The notes: generated from the sequence alone by a model not told the origin. A stretch of 64,000 bases of DNA from Algoriphagus sp. (GCF_030694375.1 NZ_JAUXYL010000026.1:124001-188000), one strand, 5' to 3'. Positions 52,087 to 61,552 are shown, numbered from the stretch's first letter. Numbers and translations: made by a program.

Positions 52087-55000
52087 ATGAAGTTTCTTTT
52101 TTCCACTAAAATCAGCCTTGTCTTATTACTCACACTCGCAATTTCTATGGGAGTGGCTACTTTTATAGAAAACGATAATGGAACACTGGTAGCCAGAGAA
52201 TTGGTCTATGAAGCTTGGTGGTTTGAGCTGATGATGGCTTGGCTAGCGGTGAATTTTATTTTTCATATAGGAAAATACCGTTTGCTCTCCAAAGAAAAAC
52301 TGGCCGTAGGACTGTTTCACATAGCTTTTATCATCATTGTAATCGGAGCTGGAGTCACTCGGTTTTTCAGCCGGGAAGGGGTAATGCATATCCGCGAAGG
52401 ACAGTCTCAAAACACCTTCTATAGTGCCGAAAATTACCTGCAACTCGCAGACGATTCAGATCAGTTGATTCTCAGCAATCAGGAATTTATTCCCAAAATA
52501 TTCGAGGTCAAAAGCTATCCGATGACTCTGGACGGAATAAAATTTGAGCTCAAAGCCGAGGAATACATCAAAGGTGCAAGGCAGGAATTTGCCGCCGGAG
52601 AGGAAACGCTTCTTGAAATATCAGTTTTGGACAAAGGAAACCGTCAGGATTTCACGCTCAAAAAAGGGCAAAACCTCCAGGTGGGAAAACTTCTGCTCAG
52701 TACTTCTGCCAATCCGAAAGCTCAGATTCAATTGATCCCAGGCCAGCCTGATTGGCAACTCCTGAGTAAATTTCCACTCCAGCTGATGGAGATGAGTACG
52801 CAGCAAATGGGAACCATGGAAGCAGACAGTCTGGGCACACTGAAACTTCGTACCCTATACCAATGGGAAACCGGTGCCTTGGTCATCCGCTCCATCAGAG
52901 AAAATGTCAGGCAAATTTTGGTGCCCGAGCCCAATGAAAAAATAGCCAAAGATTACCTCGACGGGGTAAAAATTTCAGTGCTTGGTCCAGACCAGAAAGT
53001 CCTCAAAACAGGGTATTTCCTGAAGGTCAACCGAAACCCGGACTGGGTGAATTTTACTTATGGAGAAAAATCATTCCGATTTACCTATGGCCCAAAGGCC
53101 CAGCAACTCCCCTTTTCGATTTACCTGAATGATTTTCAGTTAGAGCGGTATCCAGGCTCAAGCAGTCCTTCCAGCTATGCCAGTGAGGTAATGGTACAGG
53201 ATAAAGGAGAAGAATGGCCATTTCGAATCTATATGAACAATGTCTTGGATCACAAAGGCTATCGTTTCTATCAGTCCTCCTATGATTCGGATGAAGGTGG
53301 AACCGTGCTTTCCATCAATCAGGATCGACCTGGAACTTACATTACATACTTTGGCTACTCCCTTTTGACAATAGCGATGTTTTGGGCACTCTTTATAAAA
53401 GGGAGTAGATTTAGCCTGATCCTTCTCAAACTGGGAAAATTGAATAAAGTGGGAATTCTAATCGGAATTTTTGCTTTTGCTTCACTCACTGTGGCCGCAA
53501 AGGACTCCACAGGAGTATGGGTAGTTCCTGAAGAAAAAGCCGCTGCATACGGGCGCTTAATCGTCCAGGATCTGGATGGAAGGATGAAGCCACTCAATAC
53601 TCTATCTCATGAGATCGTCCGCAAAATCTACGGAAAGTCCCGCATCGAACTTGACCTTCCAACTGGGAATACCCAACTCAATCCGGAACAATTTTTACTC
53701 GCTGCACAGCTTGATCCTGAAGGGTGGAGCAAGCTTCCTCTGATTAAAATCGATCAGAAAAAATCTGCTGAAATCTTTCAATACCTTGGAAAACCTTCCT
53801 CATCATACCTGAGCTTTTTGGATTTTGTGACTGAGGATGGTGACTATAAACTCAGCAATCAAGTAGAGGAAGCCAATAAACTCAAACCTTCACAACGTAC
53901 TGAAGGCCACAATGAACTGCTCAAAGTCGATGAGCGATTTAATATATTCTATGGTCTGCTAACAGGAGATTTTTTAAAACTTTACCCTAACCGACTCGAC
54001 GGGAACAATACCTGGTTCACAAGCCAGCAATTTACCCAGGGATTTGAGGAGGAGGATGCGATTTTTGTAAAAAATATCGGTGGGATGTATCTCAATTCTC
54101 TCAAATCCGCCCTCAGTACAGGGGATTGGTCAGAGGCGGATGAAGCATTGGGATACATGGACTTGTACCAGCGAAAAGCCGGTTCAGAAGTTTACCCCGA
54201 CCAAATCCTCATCGATACTGAATTGCTCTACACTCAGATCAATCTGGGAAATAGGCTGTTTGGTGTCTTTTGGCTTCTGGGAGTAATCATGCTTTTCACA
54301 GGAATTTTATTTCTTTTCTACCAGGGAAAAACTCTCCAAATCATCTGGAAATCAGGGACTGTCCTAGCATGGATAGGCTGGCTTGCCTTCACGATCCATT
54401 TAGGAATGCGTTGGTTTATTGCCAAACATCCACCTTGGAGCGACGGTTTTGAAATGCTTGTTTTCGTAGCTTGGGGAGTACTCCTGTCTGGATTGGCATT
54501 CTCCGGAAAGTCCAAACTGACCGTTCCCTTATCGCTTCTGTTTTCGGGCACCTTGCTTTTCGTAAGCTTTCTGGACTGGCTCAATCCGGAAATCACCAAC
54601 CTGATGCCAGTCTTGAATTCTTACTGGCTCAAAATACATGTGGCCATCATAGTAAGCGGATATGCTCCTTTGGGGCTTTCTGCCATCATTGGATTACTTA
54701 GTCTATTCCTGCTGATCTTCAAACCTGCCAATCCAACTTCCAATTGGTGGAAGGCCCAAAAAGAACTCATCGCAGTCAATGAATTGTCAATTACAATCGG
54801 CCTCTATTTATTGACAGTAGGTACATTTTTGGGTGGAGTATGGGCTAATGAAAGCTGGGGAAGGTACTGGGCTTGGGATCCAAAGGAAACTTGGGCACTT
54901 ATCTCTATTTTAGTTTACGCCATCATTTTACACCTTAGGTTAATACCTGGGACCCGCTCTGCTATCACCTTCAGTTTGGCCAGTCTTTGGGGATTTTCGT

Positions 55001-55188
55001 CCATCATTATGACCTCTTTTGGAGTGAATTATTACCTGTCTGGTCTTCATTCCTATGCCAAAGGTGATCCCGTCCCCGTACCTCAATGGGTCTTTGTTTT
55101 GACAGGAATCTTATTGGTGATTTCAGTAATAGCTGTTTTTCGCTACCGAAAACTCACTTTTCAGGAAAAGCAAGATCTAATGATTTAA
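52087..55188 (+). CDS. ccsBA: Fused cytochrome c biogenesis protein CcsBA (ResB-CcsA)
   Basis: 1033 residues. The N-terminal half is ResB/Ccs1-like (helices near 10-28, 45-58, 70-88 and about 420-438, with a large periplasmic domain between), the C-terminal half CcsA-like. The heme-handling WWD-type motif WANESWGRYWAWDPKETWALIS lies at about 915-936, with histidines in neighbouring helices (KIHVAIIVSGY, FTIHLGMRWF, HLRLIPG). The fused form transports heme and attaches it to CxxCH proteins in one polypeptide. Encoded with nrfHA, which need nine hemes, it probably also serves ActA and ActE. Confidence 0.93.
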   Translation: MKFLFSTKISLVLLLTLAISMGVATFIENDNGTLVARELVYEAWWFELMMAWLAVNFIFHIGKYRLLSKEKLAVGLFHIAFIIIVIGAGVTRFFSREGVMHIREGQSQNTFYSAENYLQLADDSDQLILSNQEFIPKIFEVKSYPMTLDGIKFELKAEEYIKGARQEFAAGEETLLEISVLDKGNRQDFTLKKGQNLQVGKLLLSTSANPKAQIQLIPGQPDWQLLSKFPLQLMEMSTQQMGTMEADSLGTLKLRTLYQWETGALVIRSIRENVRQILVPEPNEKIAKDYLDGVKISVLGPDQKVLKTGYFLKVNRNPDWVNFTYGEKSFRFTYGPKAQQLPFSIYLNDFQLERYPGSSSPSSYASEVMVQDKGEEWPFRIYMNNVLDHKGYRFYQSSYDSDEGGTVLSINQDRPGTYITYFGYSLLTIAMFWALFIKGSRFSLILLKLGKLNKVGILIGIFAFASLTVAAKDSTGVWVVPEEKAAAYGRLIVQDLDGRMKPLNTLSHEIVRKIYGKSRIELDLPTGNTQLNPEQFLLAAQLDPEGWSKLPLIKIDQKKSAEIFQYLGKPSSSYLSFLDFVTEDGDYKLSNQVEEANKLKPSQRTEGHNELLKVDERFNIFYGLLTGDFLKLYPNRLDGNNTWFTSQQFTQGFEEEDAIFVKNIGGMYLNSLKSALSTGDWSEADEALGYMDLYQRKAGSEVYPDQILIDTELLYTQINLGNRLFGVFWLLGVIMLFTGILFLFYQGKTLQIIWKSGTVLAWIGWLAFTIHLGMRWFIAKHPPWSDGFEMLVFVAWGVLLSGLAFSGKSKLTVPLSLLFSGTLLFVSFLDWLNPEITNLMPVLNSYWLKIHVAIIVSGYAPLGLSAIIGLLSLFLLIFKPANPTSNWWKAQKELIAVNELSITIGLYLLTVGTFLGGVWANESWGRYWAWDPKETWALISILVYAIILHLRLIPGTRSAITFSLASLWGFSSIIMTSFGVNYYLSGLHSYAKGDPVPVPQWVFVLTGILLVISVIAVFRYRKLTFQEKQDLMI

Positions 55189-55496
55189 TATGCGGCCGAC
55201 AGGCTCAACCCTCTCAAGACCAGATCCGCCGTGGAAGAGCCAAGGATGAAACCCATGGACAACAAAAAAAGGAACCAATCCAAGGCACCTGAATCCATCG
55301 ATAGATGTGCACAGCGTTTATAGGAGTTGTCGAACTTTTTTTGGTTTGGGAAGTAACTATCTGCCAGCCTAATAAAAGTATCTGTATTTTCACCCAGAGC
55401 CGAATGCCAATCTACAGATTTGATGACTCGGTGAATTATACCATTCTGAAAAAAGAGTATCGCTAGGTGATTATTCACTCGGGTCAAGCTTAGCAT
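55185..55496 (-). CDS. Small hypothetical protein with C-terminal membrane segment
   Basis: 103 residues, ATG at 55496 (a GTG seven codons in is also possible). The composition looks protein-like: RVIKSVDWHSALGENTDTFIRLADSYFP, a KRCAHLSMDSGALDW segment, then one hydrophobic helix FLFLLSMGFILGSS. Its stop overlaps the end of ccsBA on the other strand by four bases. No family is recognised. The rest of the 347-base gap has no other frame of note. A real gene is moderately likely, since neither neighbour explains the frame. Confidence 0.5.
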   Translation of the reverse strand: MLSLTRVNNHLAILFFQNGIIHRVIKSVDWHSALGENTDTFIRLADSYFPNQKKFDNSYKRCAHLSMDSGALDWFLFLLSMGFILGSSTADLVLRGLSLSAAY

Positions 55497-55535
55497 TCAT
55501 AGCGAAGAATTTTAATAATTCGATTATTTTCGATT

Positions 55536-57065
55536 ATGAAACCCGGTTACCTCCTCCTCTTTTTTATCCTTCTCAAATTCGCCATTCAATACGCTGTAGT
55601 TCACCCGGATTTTGACTTGCATCGGGATGAATTCCTGCATCTGGATCAGGCCGATCATTTGGCTTGGGGATATTTATCCGTACCTCCTCTCACCTCCTGG
55701 ATTTCAGTGTTGATCCGTTGGTTGGGAAATGGGGAGTTTTGGGTTCGCTTTTTCCCCGCTTTGATCGGGGCGGTGACGATTGTGGTGGTTTGGGATTTGG
55801 TGAAAAGGTTGGGTGGAAACCTATTCGCCCAAAGTCTGGCGGCGGTCGCTTTGCTTTGTTCGGCTTTGATCCGGCTGAATATCCTCTTTCAGCCCAATTC
55901 CATCGACATCCTTTGTTGGAGCTTGGTTTTTTACACGCTGGTCTGGTTTTTCCAAACCAAAAACTCCAAATGGCTCTATTTCCTCGCACTAAGTTTTGCC
56001 TTCGGATTTCTCAACAAATACAACATCATCTTCCTGGCTTTGGGGCTTTTCCCCGCGTTGTTAGTGACCGATAAGCGAAGCATTTTCCGGGACAAGCACC
56101 TCTATTTTTCCCTGTTGCTTGCAGTAGTGATAGTCGCCCCAAATCTGATCTGGCAGTATCAAAACGGCTTTCCGGCTCTTACGCACATGCGACTATTGAG
56201 CAAATTCCAGCTGGTGAATAACAGCCGGGCGGGTTTTCTGACCGAGCAACTGTTGTTTTTCTATCCTTCGATTTTTATCTGGGTCACGGGCTTGTTCGCA
56301 TTGGTTACCTCAAGGCGATTTAGGGATTTCAGGTTCATCTTTTGGACATTTATGTTTACGCTGGGGATTTTTACATACTTCCAAGCCAAGGCCTATTATG
56401 CCATTGGACTTTATCCGATTCTGATCGGTTTGGGGTCCGTTTGGCTTTCCGAGTTCTTTGAAACAGGCTGGAAGAAGAAGCTAAAGCCTATTTTATTGCT
56501 AATTCCACCCGCACTTTTCCTTCCGGCTTTGCCCTTGATTCATCCTTTTTATTCCCCGAATCGAATTCTGGAAAATCCTCCTCCCTACTCCCTGCTTGGA
56601 CTCAATCGCTGGGAGGATGGGGAAGAGCATCCTATCCCACAGGATTTTGCGGATATGGTGGGATGGAGCGATTTGGCGAATTTGGTTGATTCTGCTTATC
56701 TCATGATGCCCAAAACTGGCCGCACCCTGATCATCTGCGACAATTATGGACAGGCTGGCGCGATCAATTACTACTCGAAAATTCCTGGACTCCGGGCCTT
56801 GACTATGAATGCCGACTACCTGTATTGGTTTGACCTGAAGGAGAAGGTGGACAACCTTATTCTGGTTTGGGAAAAAGACGAAAAAATCACGGATCGGGAG
56901 CTGAACTTCTTCGAGGAATATCAGGAAATCGGTAAAATCACCTATCCATTAGCAAGGGAAAAGGGCACTACAGTCCATTTTCTCCGCGGTGCAAAAGCCG
57001 ACATCAATGCGATTTTGAAAGACGAAGTGGCGGAGGAAAAGAAGGTTTGGGAAGGTCGGGAATAG
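55536..57065 (+). CDS. GT39-type integral membrane glycosyltransferase
   Basis: 509 residues with about twelve transmembrane helices and a C-terminal soluble tail. The first loop has the acidic pair HRDEFLHLDQADHLAWGYLSVPP, typical of ArnT/PMT-like enzymes that transfer a sugar from a polyprenyl phosphate donor to a lipid or protein outside the membrane. The remaining helices carry the usual FGFLNKYNIIFL-type signatures. The substrate is not deducible. It stands alone and converges on the metallopeptidase gene. Confidence 0.88.
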   Translation: MKPGYLLLFFILLKFAIQYAVVHPDFDLHRDEFLHLDQADHLAWGYLSVPPLTSWISVLIRWLGNGEFWVRFFPALIGAVTIVVVWDLVKRLGGNLFAQSLAAVALLCSALIRLNILFQPNSIDILCWSLVFYTLVWFFQTKNSKWLYFLALSFAFGFLNKYNIIFLALGLFPALLVTDKRSIFRDKHLYFSLLLAVVIVAPNLIWQYQNGFPALTHMRLLSKFQLVNNSRAGFLTEQLLFFYPSIFIWVTGLFALVTSRRFRDFRFIFWTFMFTLGIFTYFQAKAYYAIGLYPILIGLGSVWLSEFFETGWKKKLKPILLLIPPALFLPALPLIHPFYSPNRILENPPPYSLLGLNRWEDGEEHPIPQDFADMVGWSDLANLVDSAYLMMPKTGRTLIICDNYGQAGAINYYSKIPGLRALTMNADYLYWFDLKEKVDNLILVWEKDEKITDRELNFFEEYQEIGKITYPLAREKGTTVHFLRGAKADINAILKDEVAEEKKVWEGRE

Positions 57066-57126
57066 TATTACCCAAAAATTCAAAAAGTGCAATTATGATC
57101 CTAAGCATACTTGCAATAAGGAAAAC

Positions 57127-58173
57127 CTACCTCATCCCAAAAAGCAGTTGGTGAATGAACTTCATTTTCTTCATCACTTCCCCATTGATGACAAAGGGAT
57201 AGGCATCCGGAATCCCCATGGAGCGATTAAGGCTGTTGATGGCAAAGGAAATGGGGAACCAAGCCTTGAAGATCTGGCCAAAATCATGGTTTTGATAGGG
57301 ATCAAAATCAAATTCCCCAACAAGGGATTGCTCATTCAAATTGGGATTTACAGAGAGCCCAAAAGAAAAAGAGGTCTCAGCCATATCCATGATATGCAGG
57401 TAATGCGCCCAGGTTTCCGCCCAATCTTCCCAAGGATGCGAGCCCGCATATTGACTGATGTAATTCCCCTTCCAATCCATATTGTATTTGGACTGGTAAT
57501 ACCGAAGCAAGGCTTGGCCATAATCCGCACGTTCATCTCCAAAAATCCCTCTGAATTCCTCCAGTATAACAGGGTCCGTCGCCACCAGCCTATCCCAAAA
57601 ATAATGCCCCACCTCATGCCTAAAGTGCCCGATAAGCGTTCGGTATGGTTCCAACAGTTGCGTCTTCATCTTTTCCAGATGAACTGTGTCAGCCTCCTCC
57701 AGCAAAATAGTAATCACTCCGCTCGAATGTCCGGTCATCCGGTTATGTGTTGGATTTCGGGATAAAAAATCAAAGCAAACTCCTTGATTGAGGTCTTTCA
57801 GCTTGCTGATATATGACAAGTTCAATCGCTCCAATTGGTAGATCAGGCGATGTTTGGCCACTTCCAATTTTTTCCATTTTTGGAATTTTTCATTATCGGA
57901 AAGGTTTGGAATGATCCGGTTCAATTGGCAGGCAGGGCAAAACTTCCCGTTCTTTTCGATCGGTATCAACCAGTTGCAAACTCCAAATTCCCTGTTAGCA
58001 CAATAGCGGAATTCCTTTCCGTCTTTATCCGAAACCAAGGTCAAAACTGATGGATCGAATGACAACATATCCTGATCGTCCGGTGAATATCCGGTCAGGT
58101 ATCCGCACTTTTCACAGCGTTGATTTTCAAAAAATAGGGCATGACGACAGTGATCGCATTCAAAAATTTTCAT
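57127..58173 (-). CDS. Putative zinc-binding metallopeptidase (PF15887-like)
   Basis: 348 residues. The N-terminus has a zinc ribbon (CDHC...CEKC) and a second pair CNWLIP...CPAC, then the central metallopeptidase motif HEVGHYFWDRL with a downstream glutamate-rich GDERADYGQA region (about 230-245). This matches a family of putative zinc-dependent peptidases in Bacteroidetes and other bacteria. No signal peptide is seen, so it is probably cytoplasmic. The start codon coincides with the end of the repeat at 58171-58304, as for the SCO gene at 5619. Substrate unknown. Confidence 0.88.
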   Translation of the reverse strand: MKIFECDHCRHALFFENQRCEKCGYLTGYSPDDQDMLSFDPSVLTLVSDKDGKEFRYCANREFGVCNWLIPIEKNGKFCPACQLNRIIPNLSDNEKFQKWKKLEVAKHRLIYQLERLNLSYISKLKDLNQGVCFDFLSRNPTHNRMTGHSSGVITILLEEADTVHLEKMKTQLLEPYRTLIGHFRHEVGHYFWDRLVATDPVILEEFRGIFGDERADYGQALLRYYQSKYNMDWKGNYISQYAGSHPWEDWAETWAHYLHIMDMAETSFSFGLSVNPNLNEQSLVGEFDFDPYQNHDFGQIFKAWFPISFAINSLNRSMGIPDAYPFVINGEVMKKMKFIHQLLFGMR

Positions 58174-58304
58174 GTGTTTATAATTGATTTAATAAAGCCA
58201 CATGCCCGCCTGTAGTCGGACAGGGAATCTTCGCATGTTCGATAACTATCCCATTGTGTGACGTTCTCGTCATGCCTGTCTGCCACAGGCAGGCTTGATT
58301 TCAT
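58171..58304. repeat. Diverged copy of the 5.6-kb repeat family
   Basis: About 131 bases from CATGTGTTTATAATTG at 58171 to CAT at 58302. It shares the boundary motif, GGAATCTTCGCATG, the TGACG-TTCT-CGTCA hairpin and the GCCTGTCTGCCACAGGCAGGC hairpin with the copies at 5617-5853. In the palindromes the bases differ between copies but pairing is kept, which suggests selection on structure. A short related fragment lies at 30453-30476. Confidence 0.8.
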
Positions 58305-58700
58305 TGCATTGATGCATGATTTGGATTCAAAGGTACTTACTAAACATGCCAAAGGATAGGTAAATCTGATTTCATATTCCCGGTCTAGAAATTCACCACA
58401 TAGGCGCGGAAAAAGCAGAGATATTTTATTTCCTTGTTTCCTATGAACTTTTGGTGTAAAACCTTTGCGCTACTTAGCGTTCGTGGCAAAAAAAAATTAT
58501 CGTATTGCGCTGGCATCTGCATTCCTATTCCTAATAATAATTGTGCGCCAGCGCGGGGGTGAATGGAATTCTACTATCCAGGGGTTAAAACCCCTGGCTA
58601 TTTATCGGTCGCCCATACTGGACTTTGGGGCAAAATTCAAAAAACTTTAGCTTTCTCTGTGACTTTGAAAAAAAATAAATGCGTCAAAAAGTTAAAAGTC
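58305..58700. other. Non-coding spacer with a perfect hairpin
   Basis: No gene is evident. CCAGGGGTTAAAACCCCTGG at 58578-58597 is a perfect palindrome within the motif family GGGGTTAAAACCCC...GGCTATT, common in Bacteroidetes spacers. A fragment CTTTGCGCTACTTAGCGTTCGTGGC lies at 58465-58488. The frames here are short and lack a plausible start or family. Confidence 0.6.
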
Positions 58701-58957
58701 CATTTTAAAGCTTAATCCCAAAATCTCTTTTCTCCGTGAACTCCGTGGTAAAAAAACCTTTGCGCTCCTTTGCGCCCTTTGCGGCAAAAAAAAGAAAACC
58801 TTCAAGGATAGAAAAACCTCACAGGTTAACCCAAGAAAAGCTTCAGCTTTTCCCCTCTGTGACCTTGAAAAAGCCAAATTGAGCCGAAAAGTTTAATAGT
58901 TCATTTTAAAGCTTAATCCCAAAATCTCTTTTCTCCGTGAACTCTGTGGTAAAAAAA
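58701..58957. repeat. Near-identical 56-bp direct repeat, period 201
   Basis: The block CATTTTAAAGCTTAATCCC...GTGGTAAAAAAA occurs at 58701-58756 and again at 58902-58957 with one difference in 56 bases. The parts before each copy (CTCTGTGACTTTGAAAAA versus CTCTGTGACCTTGAAAAA) are also related, so the duplicated unit is about 200 bases. CCTTTGCGCTCCTTTGCGCC-type words lie between them. Confidence 0.85.
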
Positions 58958-58969
58958 TGGGGTACAAAA

Positions 58970-59006
58970 AAACCTTCGATCCCGAAAACATCAGGATCAA
59001 AGGTTT
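58970..59006 (-). terminator. Terminator of the S9 peptidase gene
   Basis: AAACCTTCGATCC pairs with GGATCAAAGGTTT (one mismatch) around an 11-base loop. On the minus strand it is followed by seven Ts. It lies 38 bases after the stop at 59044. Confidence 0.8.
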
Positions 59007-59043
59007 AAGCACTTTTTACTACTTACTTTTTACCGTTTACAAC

Positions 59044-61518
59044 TCACTTATCCTTCGGCTTATCCCGCTGCATCTCGATCATATCGACCGGTGGAGGAGT
59101 ATTATCTCCCAACAGATGCTGCACGAAATAGTCTCCCATTTTCCAGAAGAAATATTCCGTCATATCCCCGTAGCCATGTCGCTGACCGGGAAGCATCACC
59201 AATTCAAACCGTTTTCCGGCTTTGATCAAGGCATTTACCATGCGGATCGTCCCGGCAGGATGAACATTGTTGTCCACATCACCGGTGCTGAGCATCAGAT
59301 GTCCTTTTAGGTTTTTGGCCAAATCCGGATTTTTCTCAATCTGGTAGACAAAAGTTGTGTCTCCGCTTGGAAGGATTCGTTCCTGTACACCATGATGCTT
59401 CTCAGACCACCAGCGGTTGTAGATGTTGTTTTCATGATTTCCCGCTGAGGAAACTGCAACCTTAAACACATCCGGATAGACCAGCATCGCTGCCGTGGAC
59501 ATAAATCCACCTCCCGAGTGCCCGTGAATTCCGACTTTGTTTCGGTCAATAAACGGGTGACGATCTGCCAATTGCTCCACTGCCGCTTTCTTATCTGCCA
59601 AACCATAATCTCTCAATGATCCATAGCCGTAATTGTGATACCACTTCGAGCGGGCAGGATGTCCTCCGCGATTACCCAAGGTCACGACCACAAATCCAAA
59701 CTGTGCCAAACGATCTGTTCTGTCCAATCCTCTTCCAAAAGCCTTATTGACTGCTTCGGTCTGAGGTCCAGGATATACATACTGGATGATCGGGTACTTT
59801 CTCGTGGAATCAAAATCGAATGGCTTGTACATCACGCCATACAAGTCGGTGACTCCATCGTCTGCCTTAAATTTAAACGGCTCGGGAAACTTGTAGCCTG
59901 CGGCAAATAGCTGACTGAGATCGGCAGTCTCCAAGTCCATCACCTTGGCTCCTGTTTTGTCCATCAGTGCCGAAACCGGAGCGGTATTTACTCTTGAATA
60001 ATTATTCACAAAAAAAGTCGCATTATCATTGATGCTGATGTCGTGGTTGAAATCGCCCTTATTGAGCAAAGTCACTGCCCCGCCATCCAAACTCACGCTG
60101 TACATGTGCTCATAGTAAGGATCTTCGGCTTTTTCACGGCCGTTGGCAGTGAAGAATAGTCTGCGTGATTTCTCATCCAATCTTGCGGCACCTGCGGTGT
60201 GGTAAGGGCCGGAGGTTAATTGACGCTTAAGCAAACCGTCTTTGCCATAAAGGTAAAAATGCCCCCAACCATCACGCTCTGACCACCAGATCAGGTCATT
60301 TCCGGCGATTTCAAGCTTTTCAAAGTCGATGTAGGTATTGCTTCGCTCCTCGATGACCAACTCCTTTTGATTGGAGGCAATATTCCATCGAATTACATCT
60401 ACTTTTTTCAAATCACGGGAAGTGATTGCAAAGTAGAATTCATTCAAATTTCCCAACCAAAGTGTGGGACGGAAATCATCATCCCGAGTATTGGCTGGAG
60501 GTGTTTTGGACCAAAGGCTTACGGTTTGATCTTTGAACGTGGCGATTGGTAATTTGCTCAGTTTGTTGGAATCGAATGAGAAGTGCAAAAGCTCAGTCTG
60601 TGGTTGTGCTTTCTCACCCGGCATTGCATACTTGTATGTTTCCAGTGTCGGACGTGGGTCACGTGTATTGTGAATCACCCAGAGGTTTTTGACTTTGCGC
60701 TGATCGGTTCGGGTGAGGATAAACTGCTTACTGTCAGCACTCCAAAGGATTCCGGCGCGCTTGCGGTCTTTCTTTTTCTTCTCGACTTCTTCGTTGTCGT
60801 CGCCCCGGTCACCAAAACCGTATTCATAATCCTCCTCGCCATCAGCAGTGAGTTGATTTTCGACAATGGTGGAGTCTTTTTCATCCTTTACAGCCTTCAG
60901 AAAGTTGGCTTTATCCATCCAGTACAGGTTGTATTCCTTCACAAAAACCACCTTGGAAGAGTCCGGAGCAATATTTGCCCAGGCAAGGCGCTTTGGGTCT
61001 TTTTCAGTTTCTATTTCAGAAAGCTGCTGCGTGCTGATGTTATACAGGAAGGTGTGAACCTTTTTTTCCAGTGAGTCTTTCGAATTCTTGTTTTTAGCTT
61101 TGATCTCAGCCCAGTCTTTTTTCAATACATCCTGCGAGCTTTTCACTTTGAACCGGATGGTGTTTTCATCTTCCAAAAGCTTCATGTCGTCGAGCTTGAG
61201 ATGCTGCCCGTCAAAAGGGTCTTTGACCACTTTGGTGATTTCAGCAGCCAGTTTGTCCTTGTCAAAAAGTTGAGTTTTAGTCTTTCTGACTGGATCTACT
61301 ACGTACCAGTTTTTGCCGTCTGAAGTCTCATATTCATACCAAAAGCGATCGGACTTCTTCATCCAATGGGGATCCACACTGGTAGAAAAGAGCATTTTTC
61401 TCATTTTTTCGGGCGAGAAGCGGGCAGCAAGCTCATAATTCCCCTTGTAAACGGTCTCCTGAGCCAGAACTGATAGATTAATCAGAATGAGCCCACACAA
61501 CAGTAAAATTTTTCTCAT
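59044..61518 (-). CDS. S9 family peptidase (DPP-IV-like)
   Basis: 824 residues with a signal peptide (MRKILLLCGLILINLSVLAQ), so it is periplasmic or surface-associated. The first 530 residues form a beta-propeller as in dipeptidyl peptidase IV, and the C-terminal 280 a hydrolase. Catalytic residues are visible: Ser668 in HGHSGGGF, Asp749 in GDVDNNVH and His781 in GQRHGYGD. The nucleophile elbow reads GHSGGG rather than the GWSYGG of classical DPP-IV. It cleaves short peptides from the N-terminus of proline-containing substrates in related enzymes; activity here is inferred. A 10-bp dyad lies nine bases before its ATG. Confidence 0.92.
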   Translation of the reverse strand: MRKILLLCGLILINLSVLAQETVYKGNYELAARFSPEKMRKMLFSTSVDPHWMKKSDRFWYEYETSDGKNWYVVDPVRKTKTQLFDKDKLAAEITKVVKDPFDGQHLKLDDMKLLEDENTIRFKVKSSQDVLKKDWAEIKAKNKNSKDSLEKKVHTFLYNISTQQLSEIETEKDPKRLAWANIAPDSSKVVFVKEYNLYWMDKANFLKAVKDEKDSTIVENQLTADGEEDYEYGFGDRGDDNEEVEKKKKDRKRAGILWSADSKQFILTRTDQRKVKNLWVIHNTRDPRPTLETYKYAMPGEKAQPQTELLHFSFDSNKLSKLPIATFKDQTVSLWSKTPPANTRDDDFRPTLWLGNLNEFYFAITSRDLKKVDVIRWNIASNQKELVIEERSNTYIDFEKLEIAGNDLIWWSERDGWGHFYLYGKDGLLKRQLTSGPYHTAGAARLDEKSRRLFFTANGREKAEDPYYEHMYSVSLDGGAVTLLNKGDFNHDISINDNATFFVNNYSRVNTAPVSALMDKTGAKVMDLETADLSQLFAAGYKFPEPFKFKADDGVTDLYGVMYKPFDFDSTRKYPIIQYVYPGPQTEAVNKAFGRGLDRTDRLAQFGFVVVTLGNRGGHPARSKWYHNYGYGSLRDYGLADKKAAVEQLADRHPFIDRNKVGIHGHSGGGFMSTAAMLVYPDVFKVAVSSAGNHENNIYNRWWSEKHHGVQERILPSGDTTFVYQIEKNPDLAKNLKGHLMLSTGDVDNNVHPAGTIRMVNALIKAGKRFELVMLPGQRHGYGDMTEYFFWKMGDYFVQHLLGDNTPPPVDMIEMQRDKPKDK

Positions 61519-61526
61519 CGTGGTGA

Positions 61527-61552
61527 TTTTAGTTTCAGTCTCGAAACTAAAA
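61527..61552 (-). promoter_or_regulatory. Perfect dyad upstream of the S9 peptidase ATG
   Basis: TTTTAGTTTC-AGTCTC-GAAACTAAAA is a perfect 10-bp inverted repeat with a 6-base centre, ending 9 bases before the ATG at 61518. It could be an operator or an mRNA hairpin that affects translation. No promoter box of the ordinary type is visible around it. Confidence 0.5.

Noticed and set aside
58465..58650. Short open frame in the repeat-rich spacer
   Set aside because: The sequence is intergenic repeat text with palindromes and no plausible start or family; the frame runs through the GGGGTTAAAACCCC hairpin.
58957..59310. Plus-strand frame overlapping the S9 peptidase end
   Set aside because: It lies opposite the 3' end of the peptidase gene and its terminator.
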